Shown here: piece after piece, positions 24,207-34,426 of the stretch
Numbering within the stretch: position 1 is the stretch's first letter
How the letters are laid out: every line of letters starts with the position of its first letter
DNA from: Blattamonas nauphoetae
Taxonomy: Eukaryota; Preaxostyla; Oxymonadida
Reading direction: 5' to 3'
NCBI GenBank assembly: GCA_033064195.1
Contig: JARBJD010000428.1
Coordinates: 1 to 53,542 of the forward strand
Length of the DNA: 53,542 bases
Notes under the pieces: generated by a model
Told to the model about the DNA's origin: nothing
The model's database searches: none
The model's input: the letters and a program-made list of their open reading frames with translations, nothing else
Program-made: the position numbers and the translations under genes

Positions 24207-25979
24207 TCAACGAGGAAAGAAGAACGGATTGATTGACATGTCAATCGCGGACTGAAGAAATGAAAACGAGAGGAAAGAAGAAGATAGAATATCAGAATCA
24301 TGAGTGGGATGTTCGATGGATGGAGGGAATGAGTCCAGGATTGATTGGGGGATGATTGAACGGAAGAAAGGCTTGATGTTTGGGTCGGTGTGAAATGGAT
24401 AGAGATTGGTGTACCAAAACTCGTCTTGAGCAAGCTTCTCCGTGATGTCTTCTCTCAACAACTCGATCACGTCAGTTTTGTTTGGCTTACTCTTCAGACT
24501 AGCTCGTCGGCGTCTCATTTCTCCAGTTTTCTCCTCTGTCTTCGTAAATGAGTGGGAGGAAGAAACCAAGAGAAAATGGAGGTGGACAACCTCTGTGGAA
24601 TTGAGAGAGACGTTTTGAAGCAGTTCATTTTCATTGAGAGTGACGGGTTGAGGCAGTTCATCCTCATTTCTCGAGAGCTGCGTGAATAAGCAATCGCGAA
24701 TCAGGTCCGTTGGATGTGTCCGAACTTGGCCTTTGTTCGTTGTATGTTCGCGACTCTTCTGATCAGCGTGTTGCTCCCATCCATTCTTCCACCAACAATT
24801 ATCGCCTTCGTGGAGTGAGCATGTCTCTCTCAGCCCTGTTTTTCCTTTCTCAAAGAGTGGTTTCCTGTCTCCGTTGAGCCAAGTGCATCCTTTGTGAGTT
24901 GATGAGAGGAAAGTGAAGGAAGAAGCGTTTCGTGTGAAATGGGAATAGTTGGAATAAGCTGGATCTGACGGAAAGAGCTGGTCTGGTGTCTGATGAATTC
25001 GGTTCTTTGAGGAAGTCTCCTGCTTCTCCATCCAGGACAACAGCATGATGGTGATGCGTTCTCTCTTTCCAGTTCCAATGTGGAGACAATCAAGCAGGAG
25101 TTGGGTGGAGTTGTCAATGAGGGTGGGTTGTTTCTTTTGTTCGTTGGGATTGACGAGAGCGAATGAGGTGATCAGGAGAGAAGGGAGCGAGAGGATGTAC
25201 AAATCGAGGAGGAGGGGAAGGCAAATAAAGTGAAGAATCCCATCCCCAGTCAACGCACACATAAAATGAGAATTTGGTTCCATACTGAGAGACCCTTTTG
25301 CTGATGTTTGAGTGAAAGGGTCTGTTGGAACAGTTTTATGTGTCGAAAGACGAGGTGGGGTAAAGAAGGAAGGAGGTGGCGGAATAAATTGGATCTGGAC
25401 GATGGGTGGAGGGTATATTCGAGTGGGTGGATACGGATTTGTAATCGTGGCGAGATCTTGACATGATCGGTGTTGTCGAGGGATAATGTGCTGAGATTGT
25501 AGTGTTTTGGAATAATATTCAGAAAGAATTCTTCCATTTGTTTGGTTAAATGGGAGGTCAACCTGAAGAGCTCCATTCTCAATTGATGAAAACGAACTGA
25601 CTTGATCACGAATCCCTTTAAGTGATAACAGGTCGTCTCTTAGGGGAAATAGATCATGGGAATCACTTGAATTATAGCTTGTAAATCGTGTCTGTGGGAA
25701 TAATGGATTGTGAACGACTTTCTCTGGAAGAGGGACGACTAGAAATGATGGTCTGTCACTTGCGCAAATTATCAATTGTTTAAGGTTTCCTGCGATGGAA
25801 CAGAGAGAAAATGCGTTTTTTGTGAGAGAAAAAGGTTGGGAATCAACGATCACATCAAGATACGGGAGGATGACAGATGCAATCTCTTGATGATCTTTTG
25901 CATTCCAGAGTGACAGTGAATTATTTGCATGCAAAGTCAAGATTACGCCGTCAATAGTTGGGATTTCAGATGTACTCAT
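24207..25979 (-). CDS. large protein with a WD-like blade, unknown
   Basis: A single 590-residue open frame starting MSTSEIPTIDG. Near the N-terminus, GVILTLHANNSLSLWNAKD has the spacing of a WD40 beta-blade, followed by another strand set (QLIICASDRPSFLVV). A Pro-rich stretch follows (about residues 185-215, with PPPP runs), then strand-like segments (HFMCALTGDGILHFICL), and then a polar C-terminal half with an Arg/Lys patch (MRRRRASLKSK). It may be a degenerate beta-propeller protein with a long tail, but no family can be named. The frame is long, open and compact with its neighbour. I see no good intron, though a short upstream exon cannot be excluded. Confidence 0.58.
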   Translation of the reverse strand: MSTSEIPTIDGVILTLHANNSLSLWNAKDHQEIASVILPYLDVIVDSQPFSLTKNAFSLCSIAGNLKQLIICASDRPSFLVVPLPEKVVHNPLFPQTRFTSYNSSDSHDLFPLRDDLLSLKGIRDQVSSFSSIENGALQVDLPFNQTNGRILSEYYSKTLQSQHIIPRQHRSCQDLATITNPYPPTRIYPPPIVQIQFIPPPPSFFTPPRLSTHKTVPTDPFTQTSAKGSLSMEPNSHFMCALTGDGILHFICLPLLLDLYILSLPSLLITSFALVNPNEQKKQPTLIDNSTQLLLDCLHIGTGKRERITIMLLSWMEKQETSSKNRIHQTPDQLFPSDPAYSNYSHFTRNASSFTFLSSTHKGCTWLNGDRKPLFEKGKTGLRETCSLHEGDNCWWKNGWEQHADQKSREHTTNKGQVRTHPTDLIRDCLFTQLSRNEDELPQPVTLNENELLQNVSLNSTEVVHLHFLLVSSSHSFTKTEEKTGEMRRRRASLKSKPNKTDVIELLREDITEKLAQDEFWYTNLYPFHTDPNIKPFFRSIIPQSILDSFPPSIEHPTHDSDILSSSFLSFSFLQSAIDMSINPFFFPR

Positions 25980-26217
25980 GGAACAGTGTGTGGCCCTGTC
26001 TAGAATGAGATGTGATTTGAAAAAATAGATCGGCCCAATAGCTATTAAATTTGTTTGAATACCTTAGGACTCGATGAATTGGATTGTTCGATGGTTTGAA
26101 TAAAAAGAGTTAAAAACGAAAATTCACGAAAATTGACGTGAACGATGAGGTGTCAGAAGAGTTTGATGGTGGAAACACCAAAATGGGTCAGATAGTAGTG
26201 TCAAGAACCCGTACATA

Positions 26218-26766
26218 TTCAAAAACCCGTAACATGGGGCTTGAAAAATATACATTGGTCAAACTAAGAAAAATCAAATTTGGTTTCGCGCCGAAACCCC
26301 TGTGTCGGGAGAAAACCTCAAAATACTGTTTCCTTTAGGAATCTACACATTTTTCTCAACTTTTTCCCCTTGTTTCTCCACAACCAGCCATCCGTTTTGA
26401 ATCAAATAAAATGCATTGTGATCGTAAAGTTCTCGACAAAAACTGCTCAAAAAATAAAAGATATTTTTTTCTAAGAATTTTTTGTCGAGAAAAATATGGG
26501 TTTTTTTCCATTTTCCCAAATATCCAGAATTTTTTCTCCAAATTTTTTTCAAAATGTTCATTTCACCAAAACAACGTTTTTGTGAAAAATTCCATCGAAA
26601 TCGGTTCATGGGTTGTGAAGATATTACCGAAACGATTTTTTTTATCAGGCAAAAGGTGGTATTTTGAGGTTTTCTCCCGACACAGGGGTTTCGGCGCGGA
26701 ACCAAATTTTATTTTTCTTAGTTTGACCAATATATATTTTTCAAGCCCCATGATACGGGTTAATGA
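26218..26766. mobile_element. foldback element, copy A
   Basis: About 550 bp bounded by inverted arms. The left arm begins AACCCGTAACATGGGGC, continues through TTGGTCAAACTAAG, a block ending CTGTGTCGGGAG, and AAAACCTCAAAATAC. The right arm carries the same series in reverse complement (TATTTTGAGG, TTTCTCCCGACACAGG, CTTAGTTTGACC, GCCCCATGATACGGGTT). The inner halves also match each other more weakly, so nearly the whole element could fold into one hairpin. No transposase is encoded; short frames in it are lysine- and phenylalanine-rich and not believable. Confidence 0.85.
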
Positions 26767-26793
26767 AAAGTTCGGTTTATTGAAACATCTATG

Positions 26794-27261
26794 ATCTACT
26801 AAACTTTTGTGAAAGTGTTTTTTTCGCACAAATTTCTTCTTTCAAAATCGTTTCCATCATGTTATAACATGTTTGAGATATATTTGAGACAGAAGGGAGT
26901 TGAATCAAAATATGGGTCAAGATCTCGTCTGGCCAATTGCAACTGGCAGGATAAATGGGCAAGATGTCCCGATATCTCGAGCATGTGACGGTGATCAGAC
27001 AAAGTTCAACGTAATCGTCGAACATCGGAATACCACCCACCACAATTGTGAGTATTGAGATGAAAAAAGCGATACGAATGAGAAAAAGGCGATAGACAGG
27101 GTAAATTGGTGATAGAACGTAGTGGCCAAACATGCCGAATATCGCCAGTGGAAGAGAAACACAAAGTTCGAGAATTGTTTGATCAACTCGAAACCCTCAC
27201 CCCAAAATAGGTGATCTTGTGGCCAGTGGGTGACTAGGAAAGATCGTGACTTCGATTTGTA
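26794..27261. other. non-coding or decayed stretch between repeats
   Basis: About 470 bp between foldback copies A and G. On the minus strand hydrophobic frames run through 26789-27186 (for example IAFFISILTIVVGG). They break into different frames and have no clear start or family. This may be the remains of a membrane-protein gene or an unrecognised element. Confidence 0.3.
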
Positions 27262-27383
27262 AAAGAAACTTTTTGAAAAAAAAGAAAAGAATTGTGGGTA
27301 ACTGTGAAGATATGAAAAACTCTATTTTTCGCTTTGAAAAAGATCATGGGAAAACCATTGTTTTTGAGTGTCTTTTATCGATA

Positions 27384-28637
27384 CAGGTATGTAAATTTCA
27401 ACTTGCCCCTCAATTTTCTTGGTCAGCATCGGTCTGTTGTCGTTTAAACCTTCATTTCACCAATTACCGTTGTCCTCTTCATGTTTTAGCATCTTTCTGA
27501 ACACCGATCGGCGCATATCAGGTGTTTGCTGACACAAAAATACCGCAATAGTCTGATTTACCTCCTCATCAGACTCCATGATCTGACCCTTAAGAAAAGA
27601 TTTCATGTATCCGAACAACCAGAAGTCACAAGGAGCAAAATCAGGACTCCAGGCAGGATGTTCGAATTTAGTGAAGACCGATCCAGGAGATAATCATGAA
27701 TCATACGTACATTGTGAGCAGGCGCATTATCGTAGTGAATGGTCCTTTTCTGACCTGGTTGAAGGAGATTGTTATTGAGAATCGCCTGTTGAAGTGGTTC
27801 AAGGATGTCATCTCTGAAAACAGTCGCATTGACAGTATCGCCACGAGGTAAGACCATAACAAAGGAAATATTGACTCCGAAAAACACTACTGCCATTGAT
27901 TTTTGGGCGCCAATATTGTGTCGAACACTTGGGACGGCTGGTTCGTTCGGAGCTTGCCAGAGAAAGTTGTGTGGATGTTTCCAGGAGACCCAGGTTTCGT
28001 CTCCAGTGATCAAATAATTGAAATTCAATAGTTCATGAACACGGAGACGTTGTAGGAGAAGGCGTGCTCCATCGACTCTGTTGAATTTATTTTGTGGCGT
28101 CAGAGTGTGAGGAACCCATTTCAAGCATCATTTTATGAGGCCAAAGTGTTCTTGAAGGTATTTCTTGATCGTTTACCATGCAAATCCCGTTTGATTTGAC
28201 ATTTGACGGGAGACAATGTTCGATCAACGTCAATAATTTGCTGGAGTCTGTTGATAATACGGTTTTTGAACCTGGGAAGGTGTGGTCTCCCAGGTTCGTA
28301 AGAAAATTCACCATTTTCGAGATCTTCATAAATCTTGCGAATTGTGCGAATGCACGGAGCTTCTGCCCCGTGTAGCATTGTACACCATTCCAACCACTCT
28401 GCGGGTGTCTTGCCACGAATCCAAGAAGCCTCGATCAGAGTGCGATCGCGGATGATCACAGTGCGAGAAGCCATTTAAGGGCGAGATCAACGTTCCCACT
28501 TCACGAGAAACCGTTTTTTCAGAAATTTGTTAAAACATGAAGAGAACAACGGTGAATGGTGAAATGAAGGTTAAAACGACACGCGACCGATGCTGACCGA
28601 GAAAATTGAGGGGCAGTTTAAAAGTTACATACCTGGA
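27384..28637 (-). mobile_element. Tc1/mariner element with long terminal inverted repeats
   Basis: About 1254 bp with terminal inverted repeats of roughly 110 bp. The left end reads CAGGTATGTAA and then TGCCCCTCAATTTTC; the right end is its reverse complement, ending TTACATACCTGGA. TA flanks both sides (27382-27383 and 28638-28639), the target duplication expected of mariner. It carries one transposase on the minus strand, now broken. Confidence 0.85.
27457..28474 (-). pseudogene. mariner transposase, frameshifted
   Basis: Cut-and-paste transposase of the D,D34D mariner group. It starts at 28474 with MASRTVIIRD and a helix-turn-helix region (residues 1 to about 110). The catalytic core is in another frame and shows YLITGDETW (first Asp) and HYDNAPAH (second Asp). 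WSPDFAPCDFWLFG (third Asp) lies in a further frame close to 27640-27680. At least two frameshifts separate these parts, near 28130 and near 27680. It ends near 27457. It is almost full length (family about 345 aa), so the insertion is fairly recent although inactive. Confidence 0.85.
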
Positions 28638-29039
28638 TATTGTCGAATTGAATGCTTTTTCTTCTGTCTCAAACGGATGTCTGGTTTTGGAAAATTGATC
28701 ATCTAAAGTTTGGAAAATGTGTGGAGTTTCGCTGGAAAACGTATTTTGTGGTTTTCTCGGGATCGCGTAGGTAAAAAGTGTAAACATTTGATTTTTTTCT
28801 TAGTGTGACCGAAAGTGATTATTCTAGAAAAAGGGCTTAATTGGTGACATGGGACCAATTGGAGGAGATGATGACTCATGTGAAGCCTATTCAACGCGTC
28901 ATTTGATTGAGACCAGCTTGGAGAAGATGATTGTCGGAAATGCACACAAACCTTCATTGGAACTATGGTTGGGTGTTCACAGTATGTTGTTTCAAACACA
29001 ATCAATGCCAGACCGAGGGAGCAACATGAAAGAAAAACT

Positions 29040-29215
29040 TCTGCAAGATTTTCGATGGATGAAGTGCAGGAGCTTGTTGAGATGATACAAAATCTTCAAC
29101 GTCAGCAGATCCTTTTCCTCCAGCTCTAGTCCGAGATTGGGCAATTCAGAAGTCTGGCCGTCCCTTCAACGCGAACTGGCATCGCAGCTTCATTGATCAG
29201 CATACACCGCAATAA
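29040..29215 (+). pseudogene. pogo/Tigger-like transposase N-terminal fragment
   Basis: A short relic in two frames. The first reads SMDEVQELVEMIQNL and the second reads LVRDWAIQKSGRPF followed by NANWHRSFIDQH. The pattern (helix, then GRPF, then W..F..H) is that of the DNA-binding HTH domain of pogo/Tc5-type transposases. One frameshift lies near 29108. The catalytic part is absent. The preceding 180 bp (28856-29039) is open but unrecognised. Confidence 0.45.
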
Positions 29216-29380
29216 AGATGTTTACGATCACTCCGAAGGGGTACAAAAGGTTACTTGCCGATCCTTTTGATACCCTCATTCCAAAAAGGGTCACATTTTA
29301 GCCCTCCGGTTGTTCCACATTTCACACTATGATCCTTTTAGTAAAAGTCTTTGGAACTGCCCTTAATAACATACAATAGT

Positions 29381-29977
29381 CCTTTCATTAAACCGAACTT
29401 TTCATTAATCCGTAACATGGGGCTTGAAAAATATATATTGGTCAAACTAAGAAAAATCAAATTTGGTTCCGCGCCAAAACGCCTGTGTCGGGAGAAAACC
29501 TCAAAATACTCTGAAAGCCAGAATGACACTGATTTTTCTCAACTTTTTGCCCTCATTTCTCCACAACCAACCATCCGTTTTGAATCAAATAAAATGCATT
29601 GTGATCGGAAAGATCTCGACAAAAGCTGCTCAAAAAATAAACCGATTTTTTTTCTAAGAATTTTTTGTCGAGAAAAATAGGGGTTTTTTTCCATTTTCCC
29701 AAATATCCAGAATTTTTTCTCCAAATTTTTTTCAAAATGTTCGTTTCACAAAAACAACGTTTTTGTGAAAAACTTCATCAAAATCGGTTCACTGGTTGTT
29801 GAGATATTGCCGAAACAATTTTATTTATCAGGCAAAAGGGGGGTATTTTGAGGTTTTCTCCCGACACAGGGGTTTCGGCGCGGAACCCAATTTTATTTTT
29901 CTTAGTTTGACCAATATATATTTTTCAAGCCCCATGTTACGGATTTATGAAAAGTTCGGTTTATTGAAACATCTATA
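29381..29977. mobile_element. foldback element, copy B
   Basis: About 600 bp and the closest relative of copy A. Arms share TAAACCGAACTTTTCAT, CCGTAACATGGGGC, TTGGTCAAACTAAG and the CCCGACACAGGGG block, inverted at the other end (CCCCATGTTACGG, AAAAGTTCGGTTTA). The arms extend about 25 bp further out than is clear in copy A. It is directly followed by copy C. Confidence 0.85.
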
Positions 29978-29980
29978 ATA

Positions 29981-30575
29981 GTGGTGTCACCAAACCGTCC
30001 GGCGTCACCAATCCGGCCTTTTTTCTGTGAGGGACTATTTTGGTCAAACTAAGAACAAAATAAAATTTTAGCATTATACTCCCACCCGATCCCGAGAAAA
30101 CCTCAAAATACGTTTTACGTTACGAATGCACACATTTTTTTCAACTTTTTGCGGTCATTTCTCCACAACCAGCCATCCGTTTTAAATCAAATAAAAGGCA
30201 TGATAGTCGGATAGATCTCGACAAAAGATGAACAAAAAATAAAAGGATTTTTTTCCTAAGAATATTTTGTCGAGAAAAATATGGGTTTTTTCCGATCTTC
30301 CCAAATACGCAGAATTTTTTCTCCAAATTTTTGCAAAAATGTTCGTTTCACCAAAAAAACGTTTGTGTGAAAAATTTCATCGAAATCGATTCACTGGTTG
30401 TTGAGATATTGTCAAAACGATGTTTTTCATCGGGCAAAAGGGGGTATTTTGAGGATTTCTCGGGATCGCGTGGGAGTATAATTCTTAAATTTCAGATTTT
30501 TCTTAGTTTGACCGACATTGATTTTTCCAGAAAAAAGGCCGGATTGGTGACATGGGACATATTGGTGACACAACT
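29981..30575. mobile_element. foldback element, copy C
   Basis: About 595 bp and directly next to copy B. Termini are GTGGTGTCACCAA on the left and TTGGTGACACAAC on the right, followed inward by CACCAATCCGGCC and its complement GGCCGGATTGGTG. It shares the family core (TTGGTCAAACTAAG, AAAACCTCAAAATACG, CTGGTTGTTGAGATATT) but has a different variable block (CCGATCCCGAG, inverted as CTCGGGATCGCG). Confidence 0.85.
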
Positions 30576-30587
30576 ATAAGTCGTCTG

Positions 30588-31185
30588 ATAGATATGTCAT
30601 TCTACCGGTCCGTGTCACCAACCCGGAACATGGGGTTGAAAGAAACCATTTTGGTCAACTAAGAAAAAAATCAAATTTGAGAATTCAATTCCGCGGGGAA
30701 TCGGAGAAATCCTCAATATACTGTAGACAGCAGGAATGACCACATTTTTCAAACTTTTTCAGCCCAAATCTCCACAACCAGATATCCGTTTTTACCCTAA
30801 TAGAATGCATGTTTATCGTGAGTATATCGAAAAAAGACTCACAACCAAAATAAAATTCTTTCTCCTAAGAAATTTTTAGGCGAGAAAAACAGCGTTTTAT
30901 CACATCTTCCCAAATACTTAGAAAAGTAGTTTCCATATTTTTCTATATTTTAGTTTCACCAAAAAACGTTTTGGTGAAAAATTTCATGAAAATCGGTTCA
31001 CTGGTTGTTGAGATATACTCGTACACATTTTGAAAAGTGGCCAAAACGAGGTATTTTAAGGATTTCTCGAATTCCCCAAATAGGAAATTTCAAAAATTTG
31101 ATTGTTTTCTTAGTAGGACCAATATGGTTTCTTTCAACCCCAGGTTCCGGGTTGGTGACACGGACCGGGTTAATGACATATCTAT
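30588..31185. mobile_element. foldback element, copy D
   Basis: 598 bp. Clean inverted ends: ATAGATATGTCATT on the left and AATGACATATCTAT on the right, then CGGTCCGTGTCACCAACCC on the left and GGGTTGGTGACACGGACCG on the right. The family core follows. The variable blocks of its two arms differ from each other (TTCCGCGGGGAATCGG against CGAATTCCCCAAATAGG), unlike copies A-C. Confidence 0.88.
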
Positions 31186-31262
31186 GAAGTGGTACTTTTC
31201 GAAAAGAATCTGGTGAATAGTGACCATCTCAAACCTCCATCGACCCGGCAGGAACGACATGG

Positions 31263-31589
31263 ATGCAACAAGGCGGAGCGCCCACACATACAGCTCACGA
31301 CACGTTGGAATATCGCTCCTCGAAGCTTGATACTCGGTGGATCAGCAAGAACGGCCCTCACCTGTGACCCGCAAGGAGTCCCGATCTCACTCCTTGCGAC
31401 TTTTGGCTTTGGAGCGCCATTGCGGAGCGAGTTTTTCCAGCCGATCCACGAAGTATATCCCAATTGAAGGAACTCCTTCAAGAAGCGATCTCAGTTCTGT
31501 CACTCGATGAGATCAGGAGAGCATGTCGAAATGTTCTTCATCGTTGCAACACGTGTATTGAGAGTGAGGGAAACTCAGTAGAGATTTAA
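31263..31589 (+). pseudogene. Tc1/mariner-superfamily transposase C-terminal fragment
   Basis: About 108 codons in one frame with one internal TGA. The start reads MQQGGAPTHTAHD, matching the QQDGAPxHxA motif around the second catalytic Asp (here Gly replaces Asp). RWISKNGPH and RSPDLTPCDFWLW carry the third Asp, and the end reads CNTCIESEGNSVEI. This is a different lineage from the 27.4-kb mariner. The part before the second Asp is gone; the fragment begins about 80 bp after copy D. Confidence 0.7.
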
Positions 31590-31746
31590 ACTTGACTCAC
31601 GTTTCATTTCACTTTTTTTGTTGAGATTTATCAAGTGTTTTCAAAAATGATGCGATCAGCGCATTGTGTAGGACTTCCTCTGTGACACCCTGAAGTTATT
31701 TTTGTCACTTTAGTCAGCGAGGGAATAGTGACGGTACCAATTAGAT

Positions 31747-32293
31747 CCATGTCATCAATTTGTGAATATTTCTGGAATAATCACTTTTGGTCAAACTTAG
31801 AAAAAAACACAATATTGGCACTTTTTGCCCACGCAATCCGGAAAAATCCTCAAAATACCTCATTTTGACCACTTTTTTCATGTGTTCTCGTCATAACTTC
31901 ACAACCTGTGAACCGATTTTGATGAAATTATCCACAGAAACGTTTGTTTTGTGTGATGAACGTTTTGAAAGAAAATTGGACAAACAATTATGGGTATCTG
32001 GTAAGATATGAAAAAAGGCTGTTTTTCGCCCAGAAAAATTTCATGGGAAAAAATATTTATTTTTTTGAGTGTCTTTTTTCGATATGTTTCGAAAATAATG
32101 TTTTTTCTTCGGTCTCAAACGGATGTCTGGTTGTGGAAAAATGATCGTCAAAAGTTTGGAAAATGTGTGGCGTTTCGCTGTATAGCGTATTTTGAGGTTT
32201 TCTCGGGATCGCGTGGGAGTAAAATTCTTAAGTTTTTGTCTTCTTAGTTTGACCAAAACGGTTTATTTCAGCCCCAGGATTGGTGACACCACA
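31747..32293. mobile_element. foldback element, copy E
   Basis: About 547 bp. The left arm has TTTTGGTCAAACTTAG, CCCACGCAATCCGG and AACCGATTTTGATG. The right arm has CGGATGTCTGGTTGTGG, TTTTCTCGGGATCGCGTGG, CTTAGTTTGACC and GGATTGGTGACACC. It contains the undisrupted version of the site into which the mariner went in copy G (CTTTTTTCGATATG). The outermost left end is degraded. Confidence 0.8.
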
Positions 32294-32355
32294 ATTAATT
32301 CTATTCACCCATCCATTCATTTAAGCTCTAGTTTAGGAACACGATCTTTGTGATG

Positions 32356-32575
32356 TGGGCCAGGATTTTTGACAACATTCAAAAGTTCGACGCTCACAAA
32401 CAAAAACCCAAATTTACCCCTCTGACCACGGCTCGATCAAAGATCTCGAAAACAAGGTTCATTCATCTCATACACATCTTCGAGAGAAAAGTCGATTCAT
32501 TTCTCAATCACGAGAGGAATTTTTTGTTGAATGTTGGTCTTCGCATTTTTGAATGATGTAAAAAATTCTGACCCA
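32356..32575. mobile_element. 220-bp MITE, copy 1
   Basis: A non-coding element with inverted ends. The left starts TGGGCCAGGATTTTTGACA and ATTCAAAAGTTCGA. The right ends TTTTTGAATGATGTAAAAA and TCTGACCCA. It shares interior blocks with copy 2 at 34160 in the same orientation (CGATCAAAGATCTCGAAAA, GTCGATTCATTTCTCA). No coding capacity. Confidence 0.75.
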
Positions 32576-32659
32576 TGTCGAAAATGCTGACCCACCTCAG
32601 ACGAGCTAATACTATATGTGGAAGTACTTTCATCCCAAACGAAACTCGTTCAACTCTCT

Positions 32660-33556
32660 CGGTTCTTATACTTGAGTGAAAAAATGGCATCTATGGCCAT
32701 TCGTCGCGTTGTATGTCGATGCCACCACTATCATCGTTCCCAAGCTATTGGTTCTATTTAACGATACCAAAAATTTCATGGGATGGCCATCATGAGGTTT
32801 ATGCCATGATGTATCAGGTTTGCGCTTCGGCAACACCACCCCACAAAGCCCTTTTCGTCTCAGATGGGTTTCAAGGCTCAAAGCATGACATGATACTCTT
32901 CCGTGACAATCGTCATATGATAGAATAATATCTCCAAAAGACTGATTCGGAAACCCTTCCTTCAAAGAGAATGGAGAGGCTTCATGGGAAATCATTGGTG
33001 ACCAGGGGTACCTTGGACCGTTCCCCTAGTTTCGATTTCTCAGCCCAACCAAACAAGCAGAAGAGAACAAGAGCAAAGAGGAAGTGAGGGAGCACACGAA
33101 CGGATTGAGGTCGAACGCTTTTTAGGAAGAATGAAGACTATTTGGCTTCGTTTGGCTGGAATGTATGATGGAGGTATGGACAATATCAGCATGGACACAC
33201 AAATCGCTGTATGGTTCACCACTCTACACATCAACTCTTGGTTGGGTTTCTCTTTCGACGACAATTTCAGAGACCGGGCGATGGTTCACACTGTGGAGTC
33301 AGCTCTAACACCTGCAAAAAGCAAAACAATATCACGAATGGTATATGTTGAAATCAGGAATGTTCTTTTCGAACTTCGTCACTCCGAAAATAGATCCACA
33401 GGTCGTCACTCACAAACCTTGGATAACAACCAACTGATCCAGAAATTGTGCTATCCATACTTATTCACCCAATCGAAAAGTAAATTTCATCCCAAACAAT
33501 CCAAATACACGCACCAATTCGATTTTGTTTGGATTTCTGAGCCCAATGGACGGTGA
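32660..33556 (+). pseudogene. PIF/Harbinger-like (DDE_4 type) transposase remnant
   Basis: Pieces of one transposase in at least two frames. YVDATTIIVPK (first Asp) comes first, near 32690. WDGHHEVYAMMYQ and then FVSDGFQGSKHDMILF (second Asp) follow at about 32780-32930. HERIEVERFLGRMKTIW (Glu) and a helical end (VWFTTLHINSW) follow at about 33090-33240. The order and spacing fit the DDE_4 domain of IS5-like and PIF/Harbinger transposases. It has a stop at 32926-32928 and at least one frame change. The companion Myb-like gene of Harbingers was not found. Confidence 0.6.
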
Positions 33557-33984
33557 ATTCCTTCAGTGTTGAATTTTTTGCTTCAAAAATCAGCACACAA
33601 TTCACACTATTTCAACTGTGACATTTATGAATCCATGTGCTTTATCGGGTGAACACGTTTTTCAGGATTTATAGATATGGACGAGACCCGAACATGATTC
33701 TGTTCGTTCTCCTCTCAATCAATTTGTTCATTTAAAACAAAACAGAGGAAATATGAGATTCGAAATGTATTATTGAAGTTGTTGGAACCAGTCGGGAGGC
33801 TTAAGAGAGCGGCATGATCGAATCCTATGATCGACTCTTGAATTGGGATTCTCACTCGAAGCACCAAGTCTCACAACGTTTTTTTCTTTTTATTTGAATT
33901 TTTCGAGCTGAGATGTCGAAGAAGTGGACACACTTCTTTTCTGTTTTTTTTTGACATCACATAAAGTTCGAGTACTCGAATCGA

Positions 33985-34130
33985 AAAATGAGACTAGTCC
34001 CTCGTGCCAGTCTCTGGCCTGGTTTCACGAGAATAACGTTGAATGGTGTCTCCAACGAATCGTTGAGAAAAGACAATGACTATCTCTGCTGTGTGATGAG
34101 ACGAGATTCGAAAAATATGAATTCGAACTT
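33985..34130 (+). pseudogene. possible Tc1-like transposase scrap
   Basis: One frame with a stop reads SLAWFHENNVEWCLQRI and then LLCDETRFEKYEF. The W...VxW....DETRF pattern is typical around the first catalytic Asp of Tc1-like transposases. Only about 45 codons remain. Confidence 0.35.
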
Positions 34131-34159
34131 TTTTTTGACATCAACAATTCTGACCCAAT

Positions 34160-34379
34160 TGGGTCAAAATTTTTGACACAATTCAAAAGAACGACGGTCA
34201 GAAACCAAAACCGTACTTGACCATTCCTATCACGGCTTGATCACAGATCTCGAAAATACTGTGGAATCATATGATGAACCAATGCTAGAGAAATGTCGAT
34301 TCATTTCTCAGCCATGAGAAGATATTGGTTTTGACTGTTGGCCTTCGAACTTTTGAATGATGTCAAAAAGACTGACCCA
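34160..34379. mobile_element. 220-bp MITE, copy 2
   Basis: Starts TGGGTCAAAATTTTTGACA and ends AATGATGTCAAAAAGACTGACCCA, which is the inverted form. Same length, orientation and interior blocks as the copy at 32356. Directly before it is TTTTTTGACATC and TTCTGACCCA, the tail end of another, truncated copy. Confidence 0.75.
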
Positions 34380-34426
34380 TTTGGAGACGTGTCCAATGAC
34401 CGAAGGGCAGCAGATTCTACTTTTTT

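Larger units (their letters stand above)
27262..28855. mobile_element. foldback element, copy G, split by a mariner
   Basis: The left part (27262-27383) and right part (28638-28855) match consecutive stretches of copy E at about 31960-32260. The left part holds AACTGTGAAGATATG and GAGTGTCTTTTATCGATA. The right part holds CTCAAACGGATGTCTGG, TTTTCTCGGGATCGCG and ATTGGTGACATGGG. The outer left arm is missing. A 1.25-kb mariner separates the parts. Confidence 0.75.

Noticed and set aside
26411-26794. A 127-codon Phe/Lys-rich frame, and similar ones in other foldback copies
   Set aside because: The frames fall in the inverted-repeat arms, change between copies and show no protein conservation.
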